Positions 14,003 to 14,156 of a stretch of 14,156 nt of DNA are shown one piece after another. How positions within the stretch are numbered: position 1 is the first letter of the stretch; each line of letters begins with the position of its first letter. The stretch is from JBOFDK01 sp051656485 (GTDB lineage Bacteria; Bacillota; Clostridia; Lachnospirales; Cellulosilyticaceae). The notes beneath the pieces are model-generated. The model saw only the letters and a list, made by a program, of their open reading frames with translations, did not search any database and was not told the origin of the DNA. The DNA is taken from NCBI GenBank assembly GCA_051656485.1, contig JBOGBZ010000235.1, forward strand, positions 1 to 14,156, read 5' to 3'. The translations under genes were made by a program, and so were the position numbers.

Positions 14003-14156
14003 TGCGATAACAGAAAAAGAGGACTTACAAATGGAAAACAGTATGATGAACTGGAAACTTGAGAAGTATGAGGACTTAATCGAGGAGTTACTTGATTATT
14101 TGTGCCAAGAGGATATCTTTGCAGTTCATTACAAGAGGAAGTATAGAAAAATTAGA
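13986..14156 (+). CDS. Hypothetical protein, 5' part only (runs off the window)
   Basis: The ATG at 13986 follows AGGAGG at 13972-13977 and opens a frame that stays open to the window end (57 codons seen). It begins M-Q-S-I-F-N-A-I-T-E-K-E-D-L and continues with a charged, probably helical stretch including L-I-E-E-L-L-D-Y-L-C and a basic Y-K-R-K-Y-R-K-I-R run. It overlaps the XRE gene by 17 bp, so the two are probably coupled. Such short genes behind a phage XRE regulator are usual in prophage or ICE early regions. No family is recognised. Confidence 0.65.
   Translation, partial: MQSIFNAITEKEDLQMENSMMNWKLEKYEDLIEELLDYLCQEDIFAVHYKRKYRKIR

Overview
The window is low-GC DNA with strong AGGAGG-type ribosome binding sites, compact operons and rho-independent terminators. 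It carries a SpoVB-type flippase, a small alarmone synthetase and a Glu111-type MetA. Together these suggest a spore-forming anaerobic Firmicute of class Clostridia, perhaps near Lachnospirales/Cellulosilyticum. The taxonomic guess is inference from protein style, not from a marker gene.

Left accessory region (1 to about 2456). The 5' end of an IS3-type insertion sequence reads leftwards out of the window (1-58). It abuts the decapitated C-terminal part of a Tn554-family tyrosine recombinase (tnpB-like, 169-834). A translationally coupled tnpC-like gene follows (812-1237), then a cargo gene of unknown function (1244-2350) whose C-terminal part holds an R-N-x-x-x-H motif typical of HEPN ribonucleases. 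A strongly self-complementary segment (2365-2447) lies at the apparent transposon/chromosome boundary.

Core region (2457-13164). A DJ-1/PfpI-family gene without a ribosome binding site comes first, closed by a terminator. Next is a PD-(D/E)XK nuclease fused to a DinG/XPD-like iron-sulfur helicase, followed by a 56-residue membrane protein. Then come an orphan PotD-like polyamine-binding lipoprotein and a cupin/HD-GYP fusion, each with its own sigma-A-like promoter. A 240-nt region with a 30-codon ORF and long-range RNA pairing ends in a terminator just before rarA. rarA and spoVB converge and overlap tail to tail by 39 bp. From the divergent spacer behind spoVB, a good promoter drives a two-gene operon of a RelQ-type (p)ppGpp synthetase and metA.

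Right region (13165-14156). After metA there are six helically phased copies of ATGGTGTA, a terminator, and a 190-nt G-poor stretch with CCA motifs often spaced 10-11 bp. Two palindromes follow. A phage-type XRE regulator and the start of an overlapping second gene then run off the window, which looks like the edge of a second mobile element.

The strongest candidates for something undescribed are the HEPN-like cargo gene of the Tn554-like remnant, the phased repeat arrays beside the XRE module, and the possible structured RNA upstream of rarA.
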